Assembly: GCF_026427775.1 (NCBI RefSeq)
Contig: NZ_CP044532.1
Span: 1,426,001-1,490,000 of the forward strand
Length of the DNA: 64,000 nt
Reading direction: 5' to 3'
Source of the DNA: Arthrobacter sp. CDRTa11
GTDB lineage: Bacteria; Actinomycetota; Actinomycetes; Actinomycetales; Micrococcaceae
The position numbers and the translations under genes were made by a program. The notes beneath the pieces were generated by a model. It had not been told where the DNA came from, searched no databases, and saw only the letters and a program-made list of their open reading frames with translations. This document shows, piece by piece, positions 34,433 to 42,073 of the stretch. How positions within the stretch are numbered: the first letter of the stretch is position 1; each line of letters opens with the position of its first letter.

Positions 34433-34506
34433 GCCCCAGTAGCCCAATTGGCAGAGGCAGCGGACTTAAAATCCGCGTGTTGCGAGTTCGAGTCTCGCCT
34501 GGGGCA
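34433..34506 (+). tRNA. tRNA-Leu (anticodon TAA)
   Basis: A 7-bp acceptor stem (GCCCCAG with CTGGGGC), anticodon stem GCGGA/TCCGC around loop CTTAAAA, and T arm GCGAG-TTCGAGT-CTCGC fold a cloverleaf with anticodon TAA at 34467-34469, reading UUA. CCA is not encoded. The variable region is only about 5 nt, whereas most leucine tRNAs have a long variable arm, so identity rests on the anticodon. Confidence 0.88.
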
Positions 34507-34613
34507 CAACGTTCCCCTTTCCCGCCGGGGTGGGCCGGGCTTTGAGAGCCGCCGCGCGTGCGTGAAGGGCATCTTGTCACTTAATTTCGCATATGCAACG
34601 ACTGTTATAAGGA

Positions 34614-34629
34614 TGTGACCTCAGTCACT
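34614..34629 (+). promoter_or_regulatory. CRP/GlxR-like site upstream of the amino-acid binding protein
   Basis: TGTGA-CCTCAG-TCACT matches TGTGA-N6-TCACA with one mismatch, 100 bases before the start codon. A cAMP-dependent regulator of the CRP/GlxR family is the natural candidate. Confidence 0.45.
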
Positions 34630-34728
34630 TATGTTCGCGCCGGATATGGATTAGCTTGAAGTTAAGTCAGGAACACCTGACCATCCGCATCAAAGGCCGT
34701 TCGCACCTTTCGATCCAGGAGTTTGTCA

Positions 34729-36081
34729 ATGATTTCACTCCCCCCTGCGTCGTCCCGTATCGCCAAGCTCACAGCGCTTAGCGTCGGCGTCGCTTTTCTG
34801 GCTACCGCTTGTGGTGGCACCACCACCCCAAGCGCGACGGAGACCACCACCGCGCCTTCAGGAGCAATCTCCTGCCCGGCAGGTGCCGGTGCCGGTGCCA
34901 GCACCTCAGCGGCGGCAGCTCCCACAGGAGCCGTTCCGCCGTCCAGCACCACTACGGACACACCGTTGAAGCTCGGATCGCTGCTGCCCACAACCGGCAA
35001 CCTGGCGTACCTGGGCCCACCCGAAATTGCTGGCGTCAACCTCGGCGTCAAAGAGGTCAACGATGCTGGCGGTGTTCTGGGCAAGCCGATTGAAGTCACC
35101 CACCGCGACTCGGGCGACACGAAGACCGACATCGCCACGCAGTCCACCAGCGCCCTGCTGGGCCAGGGAGTCAGCGCGGTTATCGGCGCAGCTTCCTCGT
35201 CTGTCTCCAAGACCGTGATCAACCAGATCACCGGTGCAGGCGTCCTCCACTTCTCCCCGGCCAACACCTCGCCGGACTTCACCACCTGGGATGACAAGGG
35301 CCTCTACTGGCGCACGGCCCCCTCTGACGTGCTCCAGGGCAAGGTCTTGGGCAACTACATCGTTGCCTGTGGCGCCCAGACACTCGGCATGATGGTCCTG
35401 AACGACGCTTACGGAACAGGCCTGCAGAAGAACGTCAAGGAAGCCTTCGAAGCTGCCGGCGGGAAGGTCGTCGCCGAACAGCTCTACAACACCGGCGATT
35501 CACAGTTCAGCAGCCAGGTTGACGCGATCGTAGCTGCCAAACCGGACGCAATCGCCCTGATCACCTTCGACGAAGCAAAGAGCATCTATCCGCTCTTCAC
35601 CAGCAAGGGCATCAAGGCACCGCAGATGTTCATGGTGGACGGCAACCTCTTTGACTACAGCAAGGATCTCTCACCGGGAACAATGAAGGGAACCCAAGGC
35701 ACGCAGCCCGGAACGTTCGCCAAGGAAGACTTCAAGCAAAAGCTCCTGGCACTGGATCCCGCACTGGTGAGCTACAACTACGCCGGTGAGTCCTACGATG
35801 CTGTGAACCTGATTTCACTGGCCTCGGAAGCAGCAAAGAGCACCAAGGGAGCTGATATCGCGGCCAAGCTGAAGGAAGTCTCCGAGGGCGGCGAGAAATG
35901 CAGCAACTTCGCTTCGTGCGTGACGTTGCTCCGAGACGGCAAGGATATCGACTACGACGGCCAGTCGGGTCCGATCACCTTCTCGGATGCCGGTGACCCC
36001 ACGGAAGCCTTTATCGGCATCTACGAATACGACGACTCGAACAAGCCGCAGCCTGTCAAGGAAGAATTCGGCAAGCTGTAA
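34729..36081 (+). CDS. Branched-chain amino-acid ABC transporter, substrate-binding lipoprotein
   Basis: The 450-residue protein has a lipoprotein signal peptide with FLATAC (Cys28), a long Thr/Ser/Ala-rich linker (29-85), then a LivJ/AmiC-type periplasmic-binding fold (LKLGSLLPTTGNLAYLGPPEIAGVNL read in parts, GGVLGKPIEV, NYAGESYDAVNLI). It captures leucine-type amino acids or amides outside the membrane. ATG 34729 has AGGAG 7 bases upstream; the in-frame TTG at 34723 is less likely. It is convergent to livF rather than part of the livHMGF operon, so it is regulated separately, probably through the upstream CRP-like site. Confidence 0.9.
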   Translation: MISLPPASSRIAKLTALSVGVAFLATACGGTTTPSATETTTAPSGAISCPAGAGAGASTSAAAAPTGAVPPSSTTTDTPLKLGSLLPTTGNLAYLGPPEIAGVNLGVKEVNDAGGVLGKPIEVTHRDSGDTKTDIATQSTSALLGQGVSAVIGAASSSVSKTVINQITGAGVLHFSPANTSPDFTTWDDKGLYWRTAPSDVLQGKVLGNYIVACGAQTLGMMVLNDAYGTGLQKNVKEAFEAAGGKVVAEQLYNTGDSQFSSQVDAIVAAKPDAIALITFDEAKSIYPLFTSKGIKAPQMFMVDGNLFDYSKDLSPGTMKGTQGTQPGTFAKEDFKQKLLALDPALVSYNYAGESYDAVNLISLASEAAKSTKGADIAAKLKEVSEGGEKCSNFASCVTLLRDGKDIDYDGQSGPITFSDAGDPTEAFIGIYEYDDSNKPQPVKEEFGKL

Positions 36082-36093
36082 GGCATAACCAGC

Positions 36094-36123
36094 AAAGGCT
36101 CCCGTCCATGGACGGGAGCCTTT
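36094..36123. terminator. Bidirectional terminator after the binding-protein gene
   Basis: A perfect palindrome with AAAGGCTCCCGTCC arms on either side of the centre gives A-stem-T symmetry, then TTTGTTGT. It stops the plus-strand gene and could also act on minus-strand transcripts. Confidence 0.85.
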
Positions 36124-36244
36124 GTTGTGTCAGGACCTAAACCAGATGACAGGCCAGGCGCCTGAGCCGCCTTATCCTGCGCTGCATAGGCCTGCCCTGC
36201 ATCGGTTGCCCACGTGGGCGACCGATGGGGAAGGAGCACGCTAA

Positions 36245-36272
36245 AGGGCCGCCACCGGCAGGTGACGGCCCT
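36245..36272 (-). terminator. Terminator of the livHMGF operon
   Basis: AGGGCCGCCACC pairs with GGTGACGGCCCT (one mismatch) around GGCA. On the minus strand a short TTTAG follows. It lies 25 bases past the livF stop. Confidence 0.6.
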
Positions 36273-36296
36273 CCAACGAAACTTGCTATCGGAGCC

Positions 36297-37082
36297 CTAT
36301 CCCTGGCCCTCCTCCACCGTGTCAGCCAAAGTCCCAAGGTAGAGCTGGATGACCTTGGGATCCTTCATGAGTTCCCGGCCGGTGCCGGTGTAAGCATCCT
36401 TGCCTTGGTCCAGGACGTAGCCACGGTCACAGATCTGCAGGCAGCGGCGCGCATTCTGTTCCACCATAATGACCGAGACCCCGGCCCTGTTGATCTCGTG
36501 CACGCGCAGGAAGGTTTCGTCCTGCTTGACCGGTGACAGGCCTGCGGACGGCTCATCGAGTAACAGGACCGCAGGCTCCATCATCAGAGCCCGCCCCATC
36601 GCCACCATCTGGCGTTCACCGCCGGACAGCGACCCTGCACGCTGGGCCCGCCGCTTGCCAAGCTCCGGGAACAGGCTGGTGACGAAGTCAAACCTCTCGG
36701 CAAAGTCCTTGGGCCGCTGGAACATCCCCATCTGCATGTTTTCTTCGATGGTGAGGGTCGCGAACACGTTGTTGTTTTGCGGCACAAAGCCGACACCCTG
36801 GGTGACCAGCTTGTTGGCCTTAAGCCCGGTGATGTCCTTACCGCGCACAACAACTGAGCCGGAATGTACTTTTACCAGGCCGAACATGGCCTTCAGCAGG
36901 GTGGACTTACCGGCGCCGTTGGGGCCGATGATGCCGATCAGCTCGCCTTTCCGGGCTTCGATGCTGCATCCGTTGAGGATATTCACACCCGGGAGGTAAC
37001 CCGCCACAAGGTCCGTGACCCTGACGACGACGCCATCCTCCGATGCGTGCTGGGCTGCGGGGGCTGCGCTGGTGGCACTCAT
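36297..37082 (-). CDS. livF: Branched-chain amino-acid ABC transporter ATP-binding protein LivF
   Basis: The 261-residue ATPase has Walker A GPNGAGKST, signature SLSGGERQMVAMGRALM and Walker B VLLLDEPSAGLSP. The LivF-type ending VIQLYLGTL identifies it among paired Liv ATPases. It energises uptake with LivG. The start overlaps livG by 4 bases, the last junction of the livHMGF operon. The first 18 residues are a variable hydrophilic lead. Confidence 0.93.
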   Translation of the reverse strand: MSATSAAPAAQHASEDGVVVRVTDLVAGYLPGVNILNGCSIEARKGELIGIIGPNGAGKSTLLKAMFGLVKVHSGSVVVRGKDITGLKANKLVTQGVGFVPQNNNVFATLTIEENMQMGMFQRPKDFAERFDFVTSLFPELGKRRAQRAGSLSGGERQMVAMGRALMMEPAVLLLDEPSAGLSPVKQDETFLRVHEINRAGVSVIMVEQNARRCLQICDRGYVLDQGKDAYTGTGRELMKDPKVIQLYLGTLADTVEEGQG

Positions 37083-38200
37083 TCTTTGTCCTTGTCTTTG
37101 TAGCCAGGCTCCGCCAAACCGGACTCGGGGGAGTTGGGTTCATCGGCATCCGGCACTTGGAGGGTTTCCGGGCTGAGGCCAGGTTGCTCCAGGTCCGCGC
37201 CCCGGAGATTTGGGGCCACTGCGTCAACAGCAATGATGCCCGCGTTCTCCGTACCGACGATCGATTCCTCGTCCGCTTCCAGTACTGCTTCCAGTTCCTT
37301 GATCCCCTCGGTGTCGCCAAGATCGACATCGTGGTGAGCGCCCAGGTAGGCGTCAATGACGGCCGGGTTCTTCATCACCTCACCAGGGGGACCCTCTGCC
37401 ACGATTTTTCCTTCGGCCATCACAACAACCCAGTCGGCAATATGCCTGACCATGTTCATGTCGTGCTCCACAAACAGGACGGTCATGCCTTCTGCCTTGA
37501 GGTTCTTAATGTGGTCCAGCAGGGACTGGGTCAGGGCCGGGTTGACACCGGCCATTGGCTCATCCAGCATCACCAGCTTCGGCCGGACCATCAGGGCGCG
37601 TGCCATTTCCAGGAGCTTGCGCTGGCCGCCAGACAGGGAAGCAGCGTAATCGTCCCTCTTGGCGTCGAGCTTGAATTTCTCCAGCAGGACCTCGGCCTGG
37701 GCGGTGATTTCCTTCTCGCGGCTGCCCCACATTCCTTTGAAAAGGGCCTTCGAGAGGCGTTCACCCGGCTGGTCGGAGCCGCCAAGGCGCATATTCTCCA
37801 TCACCGTGAGCTTGCCCATGACCTTGGTGAGCTGGAAAGTGCGCACCATTCCCATACGGGCAAGCTTGTACGAGGGCACACCCTGGATGTCCTTTTCCTC
37901 GAACTTCCATTTTCCGGAGTTGGGCGCATCGAAGCCGGTCAGGAGGTTGAAGAGTGTGGTCTTTCCGGCTCCATTGGGGCCGATGAGGGCGGTGATCTTA
38001 TGTCGCGGGATTTCGAGGTACTCCACGTCAACGGCGTTGATGCCACCGAAGCTCCGGGTGATGTTTTCGGCCACCACGATGGGATCCCTCTTCTGGCAGC
38101 CGGGAGCCGCCTCGCCAACGGCAATTGGACTGGTGTCCGTCATGTAGTCGACGCTGACTTGTTTGCCTGTGTTGTCTATTGAATGCGCGCTTTGGTTCAT
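37079..38200 (-). CDS. livG: Branched-chain amino-acid ABC transporter ATP-binding protein LivG, with extended termini
   Basis: The 373-residue ATPase has Walker A GPNGAGKTT, the LivG signature SGGQRKLLEMARALM and MLDEPMAGVNPAL, and the terminal VIDAYLGAHH. It is longer than typical LivG (about 255-300): a 42-residue hydrophilic N-terminal lead and an 80-residue acidic C-terminal tail rich in Glu, Asp and Pro follow the ABC domain. The tail's role is unknown; it might regulate assembly. The start overlaps livM by 4 bases. Confidence 0.92.
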   Translation of the reverse strand: MNQSAHSIDNTGKQVSVDYMTDTSPIAVGEAAPGCQKRDPIVVAENITRSFGGINAVDVEYLEIPRHKITALIGPNGAGKTTLFNLLTGFDAPNSGKWKFEEKDIQGVPSYKLARMGMVRTFQLTKVMGKLTVMENMRLGGSDQPGERLSKALFKGMWGSREKEITAQAEVLLEKFKLDAKRDDYAASLSGGQRKLLEMARALMVRPKLVMLDEPMAGVNPALTQSLLDHIKNLKAEGMTVLFVEHDMNMVRHIADWVVVMAEGKIVAEGPPGEVMKNPAVIDAYLGAHHDVDLGDTEGIKELEAVLEADEESIVGTENAGIIAVDAVAPNLRGADLEQPGLSPETLQVPDADEPNSPESGLAEPGYKDKDKE

Positions 38201-39165
38201 GCGAACGCCAGCTCCTTCTTATTGCCGAAGACGCCTTGCGGCCTGAAGATCATCAGCAGCATCAGCGCCACCCCTACAAGGATGTAACGCAGCTGGCCCG
38301 CCTGGACTGTGGTCAGCCAGGTCACGGCGCCGGACTCGATCAGGCCGTAGAGGATGCCCTGGGTAAGCGAAAGCACCACCCAGAAAATCATCGCACCGGC
38401 GACGGGTCCCAGCACAGTGGCCATGCCACCGAGGAGGAGGCACGTCCAGAGGAAAAAGGTGAGTTCGGTGCCGTAGTTGGCCGGCTGCACGGCGCCGCGG
38501 GGAAGCGTGAATATCATGCCGGCCAGGGCGCCGAGCACGCCGCCGATGACCAGTGCCTGCATTTTGTAGGCGTAGACATTCTTTCCGAGGGCACGGACAG
38601 CGTTCTCGTCTTCGCGGATGCCCTTGAGTACACGCCCCCAGGGGCTGCGCATCAGCAGCCAGATGACAACGCAACAAATGATGACCAAGGCCCACGCCAC
38701 GACGCGGATGAAGAAGTCCCGGTTATTCATGCCCAGATATGAGCCCTCAGGGAAAGGGTTCATGCCATAAAATCCGCCTTCGAAGGCGCCCAGGCCGTCC
38801 GCTGATCCAGTCACTGCGTCCAGCTGGTTAGTGGTAACGACGTATCGCACAATTTCGGCGGCGGCGATGGTAACGATGGCCAGGTAGTCTGCCCGGAGCC
38901 GAAGGGTGGGGATACCCAGCAGCAGGGCAAACAGGCAGGAACAGAGGATGGCAATGAGCAGTCCAACAAAGAACGGAACGCCGAAGGTCAGCGTGGAGAT
39001 GGCAAAGCCATACGCTCCCACTGCCATGAACCCGGCTTGACCGAAGTTCAGCAGGCCTGAGTAGCCGAAGTGAACAGCAAGACCCAAAGCGGCCAAAGCG
39101 TATGCCGCCGTCGTCGGAGTGAAAAGCTCACTGAGGGCACTGGAAAGAATGAATCCGAAGTCCAA
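38197..39165 (-). CDS. livM: Branched-chain amino-acid ABC transporter permease LivM
   Basis: The 322-residue permease has about nine hydrophobic helices and the family motifs YSGLLNFGQAGFMAVGAYG and LRADYLAIVTIAAAEIVR, with the coupling segment GIREDENAVRALGKNV. It forms the channel with LivH. The gene lies 9 bases after the livH stop and overlaps livG by 4 bases. The ending FRPQGVFGNKKE is typical. Confidence 0.93.
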   Translation of the reverse strand: MDFGFILSSALSELFTPTTAAYALAALGLAVHFGYSGLLNFGQAGFMAVGAYGFAISTLTFGVPFFVGLLIAILCSCLFALLLGIPTLRLRADYLAIVTIAAAEIVRYVVTTNQLDAVTGSADGLGAFEGGFYGMNPFPEGSYLGMNNRDFFIRVVAWALVIICCVVIWLLMRSPWGRVLKGIREDENAVRALGKNVYAYKMQALVIGGVLGALAGMIFTLPRGAVQPANYGTELTFFLWTCLLLGGMATVLGPVAGAMIFWVVLSLTQGILYGLIESGAVTWLTTVQAGQLRYILVGVALMLLMIFRPQGVFGNKKELAFA

Positions 39166-39174
39166 GGCTGTCTC

Positions 39175-40515
39175 CTAACCCACACGCTCGCGCCGGCCGA
39201 GGATACCCTGCGGACGGAACAAGAGGACGATGATCATGATGAAGAGGGCGCCCACGTACTTCAGGTCGGCAGCCAGTCCGAAGACAGTGGTTAGTTCGAC
39301 GAAGATTCCGACGATGATGGATCCCACCAAAGCACCGAAGACTGTTCCCAGACCGCCCAGCGTGACTCCGGCGAAAATAAGAAGTAGGATCTGCGAGCCC
39401 ATGTCGAAAGTGACGCCAGGACGGTAGTAAGCCCAGAGGATGCCGCCCAGCGCTGCCAGCATTCCACCGGCGACCCAGACGATGCGGATGACGGAATCGA
39501 CGTCAATGCCTGAAGCGGCCGCCAATGCCGGGTTGTCTGCCACCGCGCGGGTGGCCTTTCCCAAACGCGTTTTGAGCAGGACGATGCCTATCAGGAGTAT
39601 GACAACGGCGCTGATGATGAGGGACCACAGGTTGTTGGGCGAGATGGACACCGCGCCCAGCTGGATCTCGGGGGACTGGGCAAAGGGCAGCTGTTGGGTG
39701 GCGCCGCCAAAGTTGAACTGGATGACATAGCGGACGGCCAAGGCAAGGCCGATGCTGACGATCATCATGGGGACAAGGCCTGTCCCGCGGCTGCGGAGCG
39801 GCCTCCAGAGGCCGGCGTCCTGAATGTAACCGAACAGGCCGCCGAGCAGCAGGGCCAGGATTCCCGCGAGCCAGAAGGGCAGGTTCATGGCGCTGAGGCC
39901 AAACATCACGACGGCGCCCAGGGTCACCATTTCACCGTGGGCAAAGTTGGTGAGGCCGGTAGTACCAAAAATCAGTGAGAGCCCTACTGAGGCCAGGGCC
40001 AGCAGGAGGCCGAAGCTGAGGCCTGCAACCAAACGGTTGAGGAGATTCTGGGCGAAGTTTTGCTCCTGGACGACGATTCCTTCACCAAAGGCGAAGATCA
40101 CCGAGAGATTGGAGGTCTGGCTGAACGTTACGTTGCGCGGGTTTTCCTGGCCTTCAGCCAGCTTGATGCCCTCCGGAAGCGTGGACTCGTCCAGCTCCAC
40201 TTCGTAGGTTCCCTGAGTAGGTACGCCAATAGTCCAGGCGCCGTTGGCGGCGGACTTTGCTGTTCCAGTGAAATCGCCGCTCTTGGCGGTAATGGTGACA
40301 TCTGCGATGGGTTTGCGCTCGTCATCCCGAAGGAAGCCGCTGATGCTGTTTTGGAACGCCGTAGGTGACGGGGATGGTGTCGGTGACGGGGATGTGGCCA
40401 GTGATGCCGGAGCAACGACGAGCAGGATTGCCAGCACTGAGGCTGAGACAGCCCCCAGCATCTTCAGCATTCCGCCGCGCCGCTTCGGCGGCCGGCCTTT
40501 GGATGTACTTCTCAA
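39175..40515 (-). CDS. livH: LivH permease with N-terminal signal anchor and extracytoplasmic Ig-like domain
   Basis: The 446-residue protein is an unusual fusion. A basic start leads to a hydrophobic segment (about 19-40), a Ser/Pro/Thr repeat linker, then a carboxypeptidase-regulatory-like beta domain (about 53-150: SGFLRDDERKPIADVTITAKSG read in parts, GTYEVELDESTLPEG). A standard LivH permease follows from about 165 (TGLTNFAHGEMVTLGA, VADNPALAAASGID, FRPQGILG). TTG 40515 is chosen because GGAGG lies 9 bases upstream; the frame is open to 40671 without support. It is the first gene of livHMGF. The extra domain may contact the binding protein outside the membrane. Confidence 0.9.
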   Translation of the reverse strand: MRSTSKGRPPKRRGGMLKMLGAVSASVLAILLVVAPASLATSPSPTPSPSPTAFQNSISGFLRDDERKPIADVTITAKSGDFTGTAKSAANGAWTIGVPTQGTYEVELDESTLPEGIKLAEGQENPRNVTFSQTSNLSVIFAFGEGIVVQEQNFAQNLLNRLVAGLSFGLLLALASVGLSLIFGTTGLTNFAHGEMVTLGAVVMFGLSAMNLPFWLAGILALLLGGLFGYIQDAGLWRPLRSRGTGLVPMMIVSIGLALAVRYVIQFNFGGATQQLPFAQSPEIQLGAVSISPNNLWSLIISAVVILLIGIVLLKTRLGKATRAVADNPALAAASGIDVDSVIRIVWVAGGMLAALGGILWAYYRPGVTFDMGSQILLLIFAGVTLGGLGTVFGALVGSIIVGIFVELTTVFGLAADLKYVGALFIMIIVLLFRPQGILGRRERVG

Positions 40516-40976
40516 ATTGAAAAACCTCCACTTGGGGGGTGGGCTGGCTGCGCCTTTGCAACCGCTGCGAACGGCACGGGGACTGACCGCTGTGCTGCAT
40601 CTTGGAAAACTGCTCCCTGCAAAAGCTTTGACTTGAACAGAAAAAGCAGCAGTTTCTGTGAGGTTGGTCACCGTGTGTGGCCAATGTTACAGCCCGTCAG
40701 GGCGATTATTCGCAGCTGGGAGGCCCCGTCTGGTAGCGATCGGATAACAACCATGTAGGGATGGCGAGAGTAATGGTTAGACCAGCTAAAGAAACAATTG
40801 TTGATCCACGGTATTTCTTAACGGTCGTTGCCTTCGCTGAAAAGACGGGGAGCCGTGCACGTCACAGTTGTGTTGCGGCGCCCGCCCACGCGGAACTATC
40901 AGAGGCGCGAGCACGTGGAAATTGGTAACGTGAACCTTAAGTTCACTACCCATCACTTATCTGGAGGACACCCGCA
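40516..40976. other. 461-bp divergent intergenic region between livH and the Bax inhibitor gene
   Basis: It must hold the livH promoter (minus) and the Bax-inhibitor promoter (plus). It contains a GGAGG for each gene and the palindrome GTGAAC-N5-GTTCAC at 40930-40946. The AT-rich stretch at 40740-40820 is the likeliest promoter zone, but no clean -35/-10 pair stands out. Confidence 0.4.
40930..40946 (+). promoter_or_regulatory. Candidate operator GTGAAC-N5-GTTCAC before the Bax inhibitor gene
   Basis: Two perfect 6-base arms around CTTAA, 31 bases before the start codon. The spacing fits neither the Rex (N4) nor the CRP (N6) consensus, so the binding protein is unknown. Confidence 0.4.
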
Positions 40977-41921
40977 ATGGCACTTGGCGGAAACCCGATC
41001 TTCAACGGAAAGAATTTCCGTGGAGCCACCCAGGCACCGCCTGTCCCGCAGGCGCCTTTTGGTCAGGCTCCCTATGGCCAGCACCCCTATGGCCAGCAGC
41101 CTTATGGCCAGTATGGCCAGCAGGCTCCCGGCATGACCGCAGGTCCGCAGGGCGGCTGGGGGTCCCAGCCGCAGAACATGACCAATGAGCAGCTGCAGCA
41201 GATGTACAACCAGCCGGCCGCCGGCCCGGCTGACATCGGCCGGATGACCTATGACGACGTCATCGTCAAGACGGCTGCCTGCCTGGCGGTTGTGGTGGCC
41301 GGTGCTGCCGTGACACTGTTCGTTGGCCTGAGCCTGGCCTACATGCTGATGATTGTTGGCGCCCTGGGCGGCTTTGTGCTTGCCCTGGTCAACACGTTCA
41401 AGAAGCAGCCATCTCCCGCGCTGATCCTCGCGTACGCCGGCCTGGAAGGTCTGTTCCTTGGTGGCCTGACCCGCATCCTGGACGGCATGTTCCCCGGCGT
41501 AGGCCTGCAGGCCGTCATCGGAACGCTGTCCGTCTTTGCAGTCACCCTGGTGCTGTTCAGGAGCGGCAAGGTCCGGGCAACGCCCAAGGCCATGCGCTTC
41601 TTTATGATCGCGCTCATCGGTTATGCCGTCTTCTCACTGATCAACATGGTCATGATGTGGACCGGCGCTGTTCAGGAGCCGTTCGGCCTGCGCACCAGCG
41701 TTGAAATCCTCGGGATCCCGCTGGGCGTCTTCATTGGCATCCTGGCCATCGGCCTGGCCGCTTTCTCCCTCATCATGGACTTCACCAGCATTGAGGCCGG
41801 AGTAAACAGCGGCGCCCCGCAGCGCTTCTCGTGGACGGCGGCATTTGGCCTGACGGTAACGCTGGTCTGGCTCTACGTGGAGATCATCCGCCTGCTGGCC
41901 ATCCTGCGCGGCGACGAATAA
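40977..41921 (+). CDS. Bax inhibitor-1/YccA-family membrane protein with PYGQ-repeat N-terminus
   Basis: The 314-residue protein has a disordered Gln/Gly/Tyr/Pro-rich cytoplasmic region (1-85) with tandem PYGQ units, then seven hydrophobic helices with the BI-1 pattern (MTYDDVIVKTAACL, GLFLGGLTRILDG, LIMDFTSIEAGVNSGAP). Family members are pH-sensitive calcium-leak channels; the bacterial role is unclear. GGAGG lies 9 bases before the ATG. A palindrome at 40930-40946 may control it. A strong terminator shared with galK follows. Confidence 0.87.
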   Translation: MALGGNPIFNGKNFRGATQAPPVPQAPFGQAPYGQHPYGQQPYGQYGQQAPGMTAGPQGGWGSQPQNMTNEQLQQMYNQPAAGPADIGRMTYDDVIVKTAACLAVVVAGAAVTLFVGLSLAYMLMIVGALGGFVLALVNTFKKQPSPALILAYAGLEGLFLGGLTRILDGMFPGVGLQAVIGTLSVFAVTLVLFRSGKVRATPKAMRFFMIALIGYAVFSLINMVMMWTGAVQEPFGLRTSVEILGIPLGVFIGILAIGLAAFSLIMDFTSIEAGVNSGAPQRFSWTAAFGLTVTLVWLYVEIIRLLAILRGDE

Positions 41922-41945
41922 ATCCCCGGCGGACACCCCGCCGTC

Positions 41946-41993
41946 GTAGTTCAACAGGAGCTGTAGTTCACAGGAGCTGTGGTTCAACAGGAG
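41946..41993. repeat. Three tandem 16-17-bp units before the terminator
   Basis: GT(A/G)GTTCA(A)CAGGAGCT is repeated three times with one single-base deletion in the middle copy. It lies between the Bax inhibitor stop and the shared terminator stem. The last unit merges into the stem. Confidence 0.8.
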
Positions 41994-42030
41994 AGGCCCC
42001 ATCATTTGATGGGGCCTCTCCTGCTTTTCC
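41989..42030. terminator. Bidirectional terminator shared by the Bax inhibitor gene and galK
   Basis: A perfect 16-bp stem (AGGAGAGGCCCCATCA and its complement) with a minimal loop, followed by GCTTTT on the plus strand. Confidence 0.85.
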
Positions 42031-42073
42031 GGGGTGTCCCAAGGACCACTGTCCTGGGTGAGGTTCGTGTCCT

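Noticed and set aside
40930..40946. Rex, CRP or LexA box
   Set aside because: The spacer is 5 between GTGAAC arms. Rex needs N4 between GTGAA and TTCAC, CRP needs N6 between TGTGA and TCACA, and the actinobacterial LexA core is CGAAC-N4-GTTCG.
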